DNA of 64,000 nucleotides from positions 62,001 through 126,000 of the forward strand of contig JACKFD010000012.1 of NCBI GenBank assembly GCA_020632655.1. The letters are read 5' to 3'. A program made the position numbers and the translations under genes. Below are positions 34,850 to 43,222 of the stretch, in pieces. Under the pieces are notes generated by a model that was not told the origin of the DNA, searched no databases, and was given only the letters and a program-made list of their open reading frames with translations. Positions within the stretch are counted from its first letter, which is position 1. Every line of letters begins with the position of its first letter. The DNA comes from Spirochaetaceae bacterium (GTDB lineage Bacteria; Myxococcota_A; UBA9160; UBA4427).

Positions 34850-36388
34850 ATGTCGAGTCGAGTCGTCGTCGAGCCTCAGGACGAATGGAACGAACGCCTC
34901 GTACGCAACGTGCACCCGCCGGATTGGCGCAATCCCACGCCGAGCGGTCGCTACGACCTCGTCGTGGTCGGCGCGGGCACGGGCGGGCTGATCACGGCGC
35001 TCGTCGCCTCGAGCCTCGGTGCGCGGGTGGCCCTCGTGGAACGACACCTGATGGGGGGGGACTGCCTGAACGTCGGCTGCGTGCCGTCGAAGGCGCTGAT
35101 CCGCGCCGCGCGGCAGGTCCACTCGGCGCGGGAGGCCGCGGCCTACGGCCTGCCCGAGCCGCCCGCCGACGCCGTCGACTTCAAGGAGGTGATGCGTCGC
35201 GTGCGGGAGATCCGTGCACGCATCAGCCACGAGGACTCGGCAGAACGCTATGCGAAGGAGTTCGACATCGACGTCTTCCTCGGGACGGCGCGATTCGTCG
35301 CGGCCGGTCGCGTCGAGGTCGACGGGCAGGTCCTCGACTGGCGCCGAGCCGTGATCGCGACGGGGGCGCGAGCGGTCGCACCCCCGATTCCCGGCCTCGC
35401 CGAGGCCGGCTACCTCGACAACGAGAGCGTCTTCGGACTGGTCGAGCTTCCGCGGCGGCTGGCCGTGATCGGCGGTGGCCCGATCGGCTGCGAGCTCGCC
35501 CAGTCCTTCCGTCGCCTCGGCGCCCGTGTCACGCTGCTCGAACGGGCGGAGCGGATCCTGACGCGCGAGGACCCCGAGGCCGCGGCGATCGTGCAGGCGG
35601 CGATCGTGCGGGACGGCGTCGAGCTCGCCCTGGGCGACGCGATCGAACGGGTCGAGCGCTTCGTGGGCGGGAAGCGACTGCATCTGCGTGGGGCCGATGG
35701 CTCGACGCGCGTGCTCGAGGTCGACGAGATCCTCGTCGGCGTCGGCCGCGCGCCGAACGTCGAGGATCTGGGGCTCGAGCGGGTCGGCGTCGAGTTCGAT
35801 CCGCGGGAGGGCGTGCGGGTCGACGACGGCTTGCGCACGACGAATCGGCGGATCTGGGCCGTGGGTGACGTCTGCATGCAGTGGAAGTTCACGCATGCCG
35901 CCGACGCCGCCGCGAAGATCGTCGTGCAGAACGCACTCTTCGCGCTCGGCCCCCTCGGTCGCAAGAAGGTGTCGGACCTCGTGATGCCCTGGTGCACCTA
36001 CACCGAGCCCGAGCTCGCACACGTCGGGCTTCATGCCCACGCCGCCGCGGCGCAGGGCCTCGAGATCGACACCTATCGAGTCCCGCTCTCCGAGGTGAAT
36101 CGGGCGGTGACGGACGGCCAGGAGGAGGGCCTCGTGCAGATCCACGTGCGCCGGGGTAGCGACCGCATCGTCGGTGCGACCGTCGTCGCGGCCCACGCCG
36201 GCGATCTCGTCACCCAGCTGACGATCGCGATCCAGCACGGCCTGGGGCTCGGCGCCTTCACGAGCATCATCTACCCCTATCCGACCCAGGGCGAAGCGAT
36301 CAAGCGAGCGGCGGGGGCCTACACGCGGACGAGGCTGAGCCCGCTCGTGAAGAAGATCCTCGCGCAGTGGATCGCCTGGCGGTGCTGA
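34850..36388 (+). CDS. Mercuric-reductase-like FAD/NAD(P) disulfide oxidoreductase
   Basis: A 512-residue class I pyridine nucleotide-disulfide oxidoreductase. FAD site VVVGAGTGGL, redox disulfide GDCLNVGCVPSK, NAD(P) site VIGGGPIGCELAQ, and second FAD block AVGDVC are intact. The C-terminal dimerisation motif, normally HPT.(S)E with a catalytic His, reads YPTQGEA here, so the active-site His is missing. There is no HMA domain or vicinal C-terminal Cys pair, so Hg(II) reduction is unlikely. Follows TVP38 and likely shares its transcript. GAGGAAGGG precedes ATG 34850. Confidence 0.9.
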   Translation: MSSRVVVEPQDEWNERLVRNVHPPDWRNPTPSGRYDLVVVGAGTGGLITALVASSLGARVALVERHLMGGDCLNVGCVPSKALIRAARQVHSAREAAAYGLPEPPADAVDFKEVMRRVREIRARISHEDSAERYAKEFDIDVFLGTARFVAAGRVEVDGQVLDWRRAVIATGARAVAPPIPGLAEAGYLDNESVFGLVELPRRLAVIGGGPIGCELAQSFRRLGARVTLLERAERILTREDPEAAAIVQAAIVRDGVELALGDAIERVERFVGGKRLHLRGADGSTRVLEVDEILVGVGRAPNVEDLGLERVGVEFDPREGVRVDDGLRTTNRRIWAVGDVCMQWKFTHAADAAAKIVVQNALFALGPLGRKKVSDLVMPWCTYTEPELAHVGLHAHAAAAQGLEIDTYRVPLSEVNRAVTDGQEEGLVQIHVRRGSDRIVGATVVAAHAGDLVTQLTIAIQHGLGLGAFTSIIYPYPTQGEAIKRAAGAYTRTRLSPLVKKILAQWIAWRC

Positions 36389-36410
36389 TCCGGCCGTCGA
36401 GCGCCGAGGC

Positions 36411-37379
36411 CTACGGTGCCCCGGTCGCATCTGCGGCGTGGGCGAGGTCGTTGAGCGACCAGTCGTAGTCGAGATAGCGCTTGCGCGCTCTCCGCCCCGG
36501 GCCACGGAGCCAGGCGGCGTCCTCCGCGGGCACGTGGCGCGCGATCGTCTCGAGCACGCCGCCGGTCGTCTCGAAGTCCTCCTCGAACCAGTCGAAGATC
36601 CGCGAGAGGGAGACGACCCGCGCGTCCCGATCGATCGCGACGCCCTTCTCCGGGCTCGCGAGCCAACGCCGCATGGCGGCATCGAGGTCCGTATCCAGTC
36701 GATCCGGCCGGAAGGGCGTCCGGGCCAGCGGTGGGCAGGAGGTCGAGGCGCAGACGATGGCCGCGTGGATCCGTGGCTCGCCCTGACGGCGCAGGATCTC
36801 GTGCTCGATCGAGCCGAGGGAGCGCTCGACGCCTTCGATCGTCGCGACGCGCAGGTCCCAGACCGGCGAGAAGAAGGAGCCGATGTCGCGGATGCTGTCG
36901 ATCGGTCGATGCGCGCGAACGAGCTCGATGGTCAGGATGTTGTAGGCGTTGATCCAGAAGGCGAGGCGGGCGGGTCGGCCCAGTCGGCTGGGGCGAGCGG
37001 CGCGGATCTGTTCGACGAGGAGGGGCCAGTCGGCATCGCCGTCGAGCGCTTCGTAGTCGACGCGCGTGCCCGCCGGATCGTCGACCGCCCGCGTATGTCG
37101 GGTGAGCAGGCGGGCGTAGAGCGCGAGGTCGAAGCCGGCCTCGACTTCGGGATCGACCGTCACGCTTTCCGGCGTGCGCGGGTCGGAGTCGGGTCCTGTG
37201 CTCGGCGGCGTGCGCGGGTCGGAGACGTCTGCGCGGGCGACCTCGAGCGGCATCAGCCCCACGAGTGCGAGGCACGCCAGTAGAAGGCCTGCCGTGCGCC
37301 GCCGGTCGATGCGTCGTCGCGGGGCAGGGCCGATCCGGTGCGATGCGTGTGCGCGAGGGGAGCGAGGATCCGTCGGCAT
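36411..37379 (-). CDS. DUF547 domain protein, secreted
   Basis: A 322-residue protein with a signal peptide (RTAGLLLACLALVGLMPLEVARA) and a DUF547 domain: DYEAL near the start, RLAFWINAYNILTI, and HAAIVCASTSCPPL. The family is secreted and of unknown function. GGAGGG lies 9 nt before ATG 37379. Divergent from the cytochrome c lipoprotein gene, whose start is 146 bp away. Confidence 0.9.
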   Translation of the reverse strand: MPTDPRSPRAHASHRIGPAPRRRIDRRRTAGLLLACLALVGLMPLEVARADVSDPRTPPSTGPDSDPRTPESVTVDPEVEAGFDLALYARLLTRHTRAVDDPAGTRVDYEALDGDADWPLLVEQIRAARPSRLGRPARLAFWINAYNILTIELVRAHRPIDSIRDIGSFFSPVWDLRVATIEGVERSLGSIEHEILRRQGEPRIHAAIVCASTSCPPLARTPFRPDRLDTDLDAAMRRWLASPEKGVAIDRDARVVSLSRIFDWFEEDFETTGGVLETIARHVPAEDAAWLRGPGRRARKRYLDYDWSLNDLAHAADATGAP

Positions 37380-37525
37380 GCTGGAGATCCCTCCGGTCCA
37401 GGGCGCGAGGGCGAGGGCTTCGAGAGTGGCACGTCGAGCACGCGAGCGGAATGCCTCGAGGAGGGATTGCTGGCGACCTCGCGCTCGGGGGATATGCTCC
37501 GCCGCGCAACGGCAGGAGGACAGAC

Positions 37526-38044
37526 GTGGTGGAGCGTGAAGCGGTCGGCGCGAGCGAGCGGAGGGCGAGTGCGGTGGGTCGTCGCGGCGTCGGTCCGACG
37601 TCGATCCGAGTGCTCGGAACGCTCGTCGTCGGCGGACTGCTGACGCTCGCCGGATGCTCGGACGATGCTGGCGATGCGGCGTCGACGACCCGCGCGCCGG
37701 GCGCCGAGCGTCCCGCTCCGATGCCGGCGCCTTCCAGTCCGTCTGCTCCCGCCGCCGGGGCACCCGCGGCGAGCGCGCCGCGGAGCGAGGCCGAGCTCGT
37801 GGAGGCCGGCCGGGGCGTCTACAACGCCAACTGCATCGCCTGCCACAACATGGATCCGACGCAGGACGGTGCGCTCGGACCGGCCGTCGCCGGTGCGTCC
37901 CCCGCGCTGCTCGAGGCGCGTGTGCTGCGGGGCGAGTATCCCGAGGGCTACGTGCCGAAGCGCAACACGCGCGTGATGGTGCCGCTGCCCCATCTCGAAC
38001 CGAAGCTGCCCGAGCTCGCGGCCTACCTCGCCTCGCTCGACTGA
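37526..38044 (+). CDS. Monohaem cytochrome c lipoprotein
   Basis: A 172-residue protein with a lipobox (LLTLAGCSDD), a Pro/Ala-rich tether and a single c-type haem site CIACH (NANCIACHNMDP). A Met ligand is probably in RVMVPLPHL. It would carry electrons in the periplasm while anchored by lipid. The start is GTG 37526 or GTG 37529, with AGGAGGA 5-8 nt upstream. It converges on the PuuD-like membrane gene, across a strong terminator. Confidence 0.9.
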   Translation: MVEREAVGASERRASAVGRRGVGPTSIRVLGTLVVGGLLTLAGCSDDAGDAASTTRAPGAERPAPMPAPSSPSAPAAGAPAASAPRSEAELVEAGRGVYNANCIACHNMDPTQDGALGPAVAGASPALLEARVLRGEYPEGYVPKRNTRVMVPLPHLEPKLPELAAYLASLD

Positions 38045-38092
38045 GTCGGCCGTCGACGGCGCGCGTCGCGAGAAGACGAGATCGCGAAAGCA

Positions 38093-38126
38093 AAGGGCCC
38101 GCCCGGCACGAGCCGGGCGGGCCCTT
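38093..38126. terminator. Strong rho-independent bidirectional terminator
   Basis: GGGCCCGCCCGGC (38095-38107) pairs perfectly with GCCGGGCGGGCCC (38112-38124) across the loop ACGA. Flanking AA and TT extend the stem to 15 bp, with AAA before and TTC-TAT-TTC after. It separates the convergent cytochrome c and PuuD-like genes. Confidence 0.9.
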
Positions 38127-38152
38127 CTATTTCGGATCGCGGCGTCCGCGGC

Positions 38153-38863
38153 TCAGCTGTTGAGCAGCGAGCCCACGAGGTAGAGCACGAGCCAGAGGGC
38201 GAGGCCGCCGTGGATCGTGCCCGAGACCGTCGTCAGCGGCTTCTGCGTCGCGGCGCCGGGCCCGATCAGACCGTTCACCTCGACCGCGAGGATGATCGCG
38301 CCGGCGACGACCCAGTAGAGCAGGTCGTTCGTGCCCGACAGGAAGCCCGGCAGGTTCGCCGCCGAGATCATGAAGAAGAGCATCGGGATCGAGAAGAGCG
38401 TGTTGGTCCGCGAGGCCATGCCGGCCTTGCCGCCGCGCGCCGCCGCCTCGGGAATCGGCTGACCGCCGCCGGCGACCTGCTCCGCGTTCTTGATCACGAC
38501 CTGCTGGGCCGGCCAGATCACGAACCAGACGTTGAACCACATGAGCGTGCCCATGATGCCGCCCGTGAGGATCTTGGTCATGTAGCCGTCGGAGAGCGGG
38601 ATGCCGAGATGGCCGAAGCGATAGAGGACGATCGTCCAGCCCGACAGGAAGGTGAACATCGCACCCCATCGGAACCACCACAGCGCGTTCGGCACCAGGC
38701 CCCGGGTCATCGCACCCTTCGCCTGCCCCCCGAGCTCGCTGCCGAAGAAGGGCGTCTGGATGAAGTTGAAGTAGTAGAGGACGCCGATCCAGGTGACGCC
38801 GGCGAGCACGTGGAGCCAGCGCAGCAGGACTTCGATCCCGTTGCCGGAAGTGATCAGATCCAT
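38153..38863 (-). CDS. PuuD-like (urate hydroxylase membrane domain) protein
   Basis: A 236-residue inner-membrane protein with about six to seven hydrophobic segments. It resembles the membrane domain of urate hydroxylase PuuD (LLRWLHVLAGVTWIGVLYYFNF, RWGAMFTFLSGW, TNDLLYW) but lacks that enzyme's C-terminal cytochrome c domain. The upstream ribosome site GAAAGGAAAC is strong. A separate cytochrome c lipoprotein gene is the convergent neighbour and could be its partner (inference). Confidence 0.78.
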   Translation of the reverse strand: MDLITSGNGIEVLLRWLHVLAGVTWIGVLYYFNFIQTPFFGSELGGQAKGAMTRGLVPNALWWFRWGAMFTFLSGWTIVLYRFGHLGIPLSDGYMTKILTGGIMGTLMWFNVWFVIWPAQQVVIKNAEQVAGGGQPIPEAAARGGKAGMASRTNTLFSIPMLFFMISAANLPGFLSGTNDLLYWVVAGAIILAVEVNGLIGPGAATQKPLTTVSGTIHGGLALWLVLYLVGSLLNS

Positions 38864-39253
38864 GGGCAGTTTCCTTTCATCTCATCCAGGTCGGGGCGGT
38901 CGGTCGATTCGCGACGGCCCGAGGCAGGCCGTCCGTGGGCGCGCCATGTCCTCGAATGTCACATCCCCGAAGGCAGGTTCGCGAGCCCCCATTCTATCCG
39001 TCCGATCCCGGGAATCTAGGGGCATCACCGCATCGGATCGCAGGTCGATCGGTTCGGGCTCGTCGCACGAGAGGTGATTCGGGCCCGGCGCGCGCGAGAT
39101 CGCCGATCGATCGCGACGCATCGATCCCGCGATCCGATCGGGGAGGGCGGATCCGATCGATCGTCTATTCTCCCGCGCTCGGCGGATCGATGGGGGTCGT
39201 GACCGAGGGGGAAGCACGCCGGGTGTGGCGCCGGGGCGTGCGAGGTGGAGTCG
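38864..39253. other. Intergenic region between the PuuD-like gene and metG
   Basis: A 390-bp divergent spacer. Its right part (39091-39165) is unusually rich in GATC/CGATCG words, about nine GATC in 75 bp. No open frame, RNA or clean promoter was recognised. GAGGTGGAG near 39243 is the probable metG ribosome site. Confidence 0.5.
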
Positions 39254-41320
39254 ATGTCGAGACGACGGATCCTGGTGACCAGCGCGCTGCCCTACGTCAA
39301 CGCGGGGATCCATCTCGGCTATCTCGTCGAGGCCCTGCAGACGGATTTCTGGCTGCGCTTCCAGCGCCTGCGCGGGCACGAGGTCCGCTACTTCTGCGGC
39401 GACGACACGCACGGCACGGCGACGATGCTCCGCGCCGAGCGCGAGGGCCGGACGCCCGAGTCGCTGCTCGAGGAGATGAAGGCGGCCCACGTCGCGGATC
39501 TCGTCGGCTTCGGGGTGGTCCACGACCACTACGGCAGCACGCACTCTGCCGCGAACGAGGCCTTCGTCGCCGAGATCTGGTCCGCGCTGCGCGCCGCCGG
39601 CTGCATCGACGAGCGCGAGGTCACCCAGTTCTACGACCCCGAGGCCGGCATCTTCCTCGCCGACCGCTTCGTCGTCGGCGGCTGCCCCCGCTGCAAGAGC
39701 CCCGGCCAATACGGCGACAACTGCGAGGTCTGCGGCGCGACCTACGAGCCCGGCGACCTGATCGATCCGAAGAGTGCGATCAGCGGGGCCGCGCCCGAGG
39801 AGCGCAGCCACGTCCATCTCTTCGTGCGTCTCGAGGAGTTCCACGCCTTTCTCGAAGAGTGGACCCAGGCGCCCGGCCGGATGCCACCCGAGACGGCGAA
39901 CTGGCTGCGCGGGACCTTCCTCGCAGAGCCCCTGCGCGACTGGGACGTCTCGCGCCCCGCTCCGTATTTCGGCTTCGAGATCCCCGACGCGCCGGGCAAC
40001 TACTTCTACGTCTGGGTCGACGCGCCGATCGGCTACATCGCCGCGACCCGCGAGTGGTGCGACACGACGGGGGAGGACCTCGACCGCTGGTGGCGCGACC
40101 CCGAGTGCGAGATCCATCACTTCATCGGCAAGGACATCGCCTACTTCCACACGCTCTTCTGGCCCGTGATGTTGAAGGCCGCCGGTTTCCAGCTCCCGAA
40201 GGCCGTGCACGTGCACGGCTTCCTGACCGTGAACGGCGAGAAGATGAGCAAGCGCAAGGGGACCTTCGTCCTTGCGCGCACCTACCTCGACCACCTCTCG
40301 CCCGAGTACCTCCGCTACTACTACGCGAGCAAGCTCTCGTCCCGGGTCGACGACATCGACCTGAACTTCGATGAGTTCGTGCAGAAGGTGAACGCGGACC
40401 TCGTCGGCAAGGTCGTGAACCTGGCGAGCCGCACGGCGCGCTTCGTGAAGGGCGAGCGGCTGCCGGCGACCTATCCCGCGAACCGGGACGGCGGACTCTT
40501 CGCCGCGGGTGCGGCGGCGGGCGAGGAGATCGCCGCGGCCTTCGAGTCCCTCGATACGTCGAAGGCGATGAGGCTGGTGATGGGGCTCGCGGATCGCGCC
40601 AACGAGTTCGTCGAGTCGCGCGAGCCGTGGAATCTGAAGAAGGATCCCGCCCGGGCGCAGGAGCTGCTGGAAGTCTGTGCGATCGCGCTGAACCTGTTCC
40701 GGCAGATCACGGTCTATCTCGCGCCCGTGCTGCCGCGCTTCGCCGAGGAGTCGGCGCGCCTGCTCTCGCTCGACGGCGGGACGTCCTGGGCCGACGCCGC
40801 GCGGCCGGTCGAGGGCGCGATCGTCGCGAAGTTCCAGCACCTGATGGAGCGGGTCGACCCCGAGAAGGTGGCGGCGATGATCGAGGCGAGCCGCGAGGCG
40901 GCCCAGGCGAGCGAGGTCGAGGCGGCGGCGCGGGGTCGCGCGGGCGGGTCCGGGACGGATGCGCCGGCGCTGGCGGGCGAGCCCCTCGCGCCCGAGTGCA
41001 CGATCGACGATTTCGCGCGGGTCGATCTGCGGGTGGCGGAGATCCTCGAGGCGAAGGCGGTGCCCAAGGCCGACAAGCTGCTCGAGCTGACGCTCTCGCT
41101 CGGCGGCGAAGAGCGGCGCACCGTCTTCGCGGGCATCAAGAAGGCGTACGCGCCCGAGGATCTGGTGGGGCGACTGACGGTCGTCGTGGCGAACCTCGCG
41201 CCCCGCAAGATGAAGTTCGGCACGAGCGAGGGCATGGTCCTCGCGGCCGGGCCGGGCGATTCCGAGCTCTTCGTGCTCTCACCCGACTCCGGCGCGAAGC
41301 CCGGGCAGCGGATCCGCTAG
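39254..41320 (+). CDS. metG: Methionyl-tRNA synthetase
   Basis: A 688-residue class I synthetase charging tRNA-Met. SALPYVNAGIHLGYL contains the HIGH-equivalent HLGY, CPRCKS...CEVCG is the zinc knuckle, and KMSKRKGT is the KMSKS motif. The C-terminus is an OB-fold tRNA-binding domain (DDFARVDLRVAEILEAK to KMKFGTSEGM). ATG 39254 is preferred over GTG 39245. The last codons and stop form the first unit of a 36-bp repeat continuing downstream. Confidence 0.96.
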   Translation: MSRRRILVTSALPYVNAGIHLGYLVEALQTDFWLRFQRLRGHEVRYFCGDDTHGTATMLRAEREGRTPESLLEEMKAAHVADLVGFGVVHDHYGSTHSAANEAFVAEIWSALRAAGCIDEREVTQFYDPEAGIFLADRFVVGGCPRCKSPGQYGDNCEVCGATYEPGDLIDPKSAISGAAPEERSHVHLFVRLEEFHAFLEEWTQAPGRMPPETANWLRGTFLAEPLRDWDVSRPAPYFGFEIPDAPGNYFYVWVDAPIGYIAATREWCDTTGEDLDRWWRDPECEIHHFIGKDIAYFHTLFWPVMLKAAGFQLPKAVHVHGFLTVNGEKMSKRKGTFVLARTYLDHLSPEYLRYYYASKLSSRVDDIDLNFDEFVQKVNADLVGKVVNLASRTARFVKGERLPATYPANRDGGLFAAGAAAGEEIAAAFESLDTSKAMRLVMGLADRANEFVESREPWNLKKDPARAQELLEVCAIALNLFRQITVYLAPVLPRFAEESARLLSLDGGTSWADAARPVEGAIVAKFQHLMERVDPEKVAAMIEASREAAQASEVEAAARGRAGGSGTDAPALAGEPLAPECTIDDFARVDLRVAEILEAKAVPKADKLLELTLSLGGEERRTVFAGIKKAYAPEDLVGRLTVVVANLAPRKMKFGTSEGMVLAAGPGDSELFVLSPDSGAKPGQRIR

Positions 41321-41393
41321 GGAGACCCTGCGAAGCCGAGGCAGCGGGTCCGCCAGGGAGACCCTGCGAAGCCGGGTCAGCGGATCCGCTAGG
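41294..41393. repeat. 36-bp tandem repeats spanning the metG stop codon
   Basis: Unit 1 (41294-41329) contains the last metG codons and TAG; unit 2 (41330-41365) has CAG in place of that TAG; a partial unit 3 (41366-41393) has TAG again at 41390-41392. The period is 12 codons, so the frame is kept through the array. Confidence 0.93.
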
Positions 41394-41449
41394 ATCCGCC
41401 CGCGCCCACAGCCCGCGCGTCCATCCCGACGCGTGCCCCCGGAGCCTGC

Positions 41450-42010
41450 GTGGCCGAAGCCTTCGACGCCCTCTCGGACGAGCACGTCCGCTTCATCGAG
41501 CGCCAGCCCGTCTTCTTCGTCGCGACCGCGGCGCGGGACGGCCGGATCAACCTCTCGCCCAAGGGCATGCCGAGTCTCGCGGTCGTCGACGCGCACACGA
41601 TCCTCTGGCTGAACCTCACGGGCAGCGGCAACGAGACGGCGGCCCACCTGCTCGACACGAACCGCATCACGCTGATGTGGTGCGCCTTCGAAGGGCCGCC
41701 GCTCATCCTGCGCGTCTACGGCCGGGCGCGGGCGACCCATCCCGACGAGCCCGAGTGGGCGGCCTGCGGCGAGCGGATCGAGCCCGTGCTGGGGGCGAGG
41801 CAATACTTCACGGTGGACATCGAGCGCGTGCAGACCTCCTGTGGCTACGCCGTGCCGCAGATGGACTACCGCTCGGATCGCACGGCCCTCACGAAGTGGG
41901 CCGAGAAGAAGGGCGAGGCCGGCATCCGCCGCTACTGGTCCGAGAAGAATGCGCGCAGCCTCGACGGCCTGCCGACCCGCGCGCCCGATCCCGCCGAGGA
42001 TCCGTCCTGA
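41450..42010 (+). CDS. Pyridoxamine 5'-phosphate oxidase family protein
   Basis: A 186-residue FMN-type split-barrel protein: FIERQPVFFVATAARDGRINLSPKG and LTGSGNETAAHLLDTNRITLMWCAF match the PNPOx-like general stress group. The reaction is unknown and need not involve vitamin B6. The GTG start at 41450 has GGAG 5 nt upstream. It follows metG; the metallopeptidase/ATP-grasp pair converges on it. Confidence 0.9.
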   Translation: MAEAFDALSDEHVRFIERQPVFFVATAARDGRINLSPKGMPSLAVVDAHTILWLNLTGSGNETAAHLLDTNRITLMWCAFEGPPLILRVYGRARATHPDEPEWAACGERIEPVLGARQYFTVDIERVQTSCGYAVPQMDYRSDRTALTKWAEKKGEAGIRRYWSEKNARSLDGLPTRAPDPAEDPS

Positions 42011-42025
42011 GTCGCGCCGCGGGGC

Positions 42026-43108
42026 TCAGCGACGCAGGCCCATGTTCAGGATGCGCTGGATCAGCGCCTCGTAGGACAGCCCCACCTGCTTGGCCGACTC
42101 GGCGAGCTCCTCGTAGTTCGCGAGCTCGGGGTTCGGGTTTGCCTCGAGGAAGTAGAGCCGGCCCTCGTGTGAGAGGCGGTAGTCGATGCGCGCGTAGCCC
42201 TCGAGCGAGAGCATCCGGTAGATGCGCTTGCTGTAGCGCTCGAGCTCCGCGAGCACGCCGTCGGGCAGGCTCGTCGCGCGCTTGATGCGGACATTGTGCT
42301 TCTCCTGATAGGCCACGTTGTGCTTGAGGCTCTCGGTGGCGATCAGCTCGTCGCCCGGCTCGAGGTTGCCCACGACGAGCTCGCGCGGGGGAAGCGCCAT
42401 CAGGCGGTCGTTGCCGAGCACGCCGACGTAGAGCTCGCGGCCCGAGATGAACTCCTCGACGATCGCGTCCGTGCCGAGGCGCTGGTGCACGAATCGCACG
42501 CGCGCCTCGAGCGCCGCGTCGTCCCGCACGATCGACGCCTTCGAGATGCCCATCGACGCTTCTTCGACGAGCGACTTCACGATCAGGGGGAAGCCGAGCT
42601 GTTTCGGTCGCTTGACCCGACGGCCCGTGCGGACCGTGAAGAATCGGGGCACGGGGATGCGATGGTAGGTGGCGACCTTCTTCGAGAGCGCCTTGTCCCG
42701 GGCGAGCACGAGCCCGCGCGGATTGTTGCCCGTGTAGGGCACGCGAAGCAGCTCGAGGAAGGCGACGACGTGCTGGTCGTAGATCGCCTCGCCCTGGAAC
42801 TCGTCGAGCAGGTTGAAGACGATGTCCGGGTCCCAGTCGCGGACGGCGTCGCGGATCGCCCGGATCGAGTCGCGCACGCCGAGGGTGCGGGTCTCGTGAC
42901 CCAGCTTGCCGAGCGCCTCGAGGATGTCGCACTCGGTCTTGATGCGATGGAACTCGTTCTCCGAGAGCGAGTAGGGGTCTTCGGGGGGGACGAGATCCTC
43001 GTGCATCAGGGCGAGGACGCGGAGCTTCTTGCGGGCGCGGGCCCGCCGCCGCCGCGTCGCGACGGATTTCTTCGGCTCGTCGGAAGAGGAATCGCTGCCT
43101 CGCTTCAT
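42026..43108 (-). CDS. ATP-grasp ligase, D-alanine-D-alanine-ligase-like
   Basis: A 360-residue protein. After a basic head (ATRRRRARARKK), the ATP-grasp core includes the PYTGNN block, a KALSKKV lysine, PLIVKSLVEEAS, VEEFISGRELYV, YARIDYRL and a metal-binding ending FLEANPNPEL. These match the Ddl-like group that joins amino acids through acyl-phosphate intermediates, but the N-terminal Ddl domain is unusual. Start ATG 43108 follows GGGAGAGAG. It is 114 bp downstream of a zinc-metallopeptidase gene in the same direction; the two are probably functionally linked. Confidence 0.85.
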   Translation of the reverse strand: MKRGSDSSSDEPKKSVATRRRRARARKKLRVLALMHEDLVPPEDPYSLSENEFHRIKTECDILEALGKLGHETRTLGVRDSIRAIRDAVRDWDPDIVFNLLDEFQGEAIYDQHVVAFLELLRVPYTGNNPRGLVLARDKALSKKVATYHRIPVPRFFTVRTGRRVKRPKQLGFPLIVKSLVEEASMGISKASIVRDDAALEARVRFVHQRLGTDAIVEEFISGRELYVGVLGNDRLMALPPRELVVGNLEPGDELIATESLKHNVAYQEKHNVRIKRATSLPDGVLAELERYSKRIYRMLSLEGYARIDYRLSHEGRLYFLEANPNPELANYEELAESAKQVGLSYEALIQRILNMGLRR

Positions 43109-43222
43109 CGTGCCGGCTCTCTCCCGGGCTTCCGCCCCTTGCTCCAGGCGACCTCGCGGATGCATCGGTCCGAGGTCCTTCGTGTCCGTGCTCTCGCGGA
43201 CGCGCCATCCGCGGCGCCTGCC

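Noticed and set aside
34850..36388. Calling this gene merA (mercury resistance)
   Set aside because: No HMA domain, no C-terminal Cys pair, and no mer genes nearby; the similarity is to the wider family.
38153..38863. Naming this gene puuD outright
   Set aside because: The cytochrome c domain is missing and no purine catabolism gene is nearby, so only the fold similarity is claimed.
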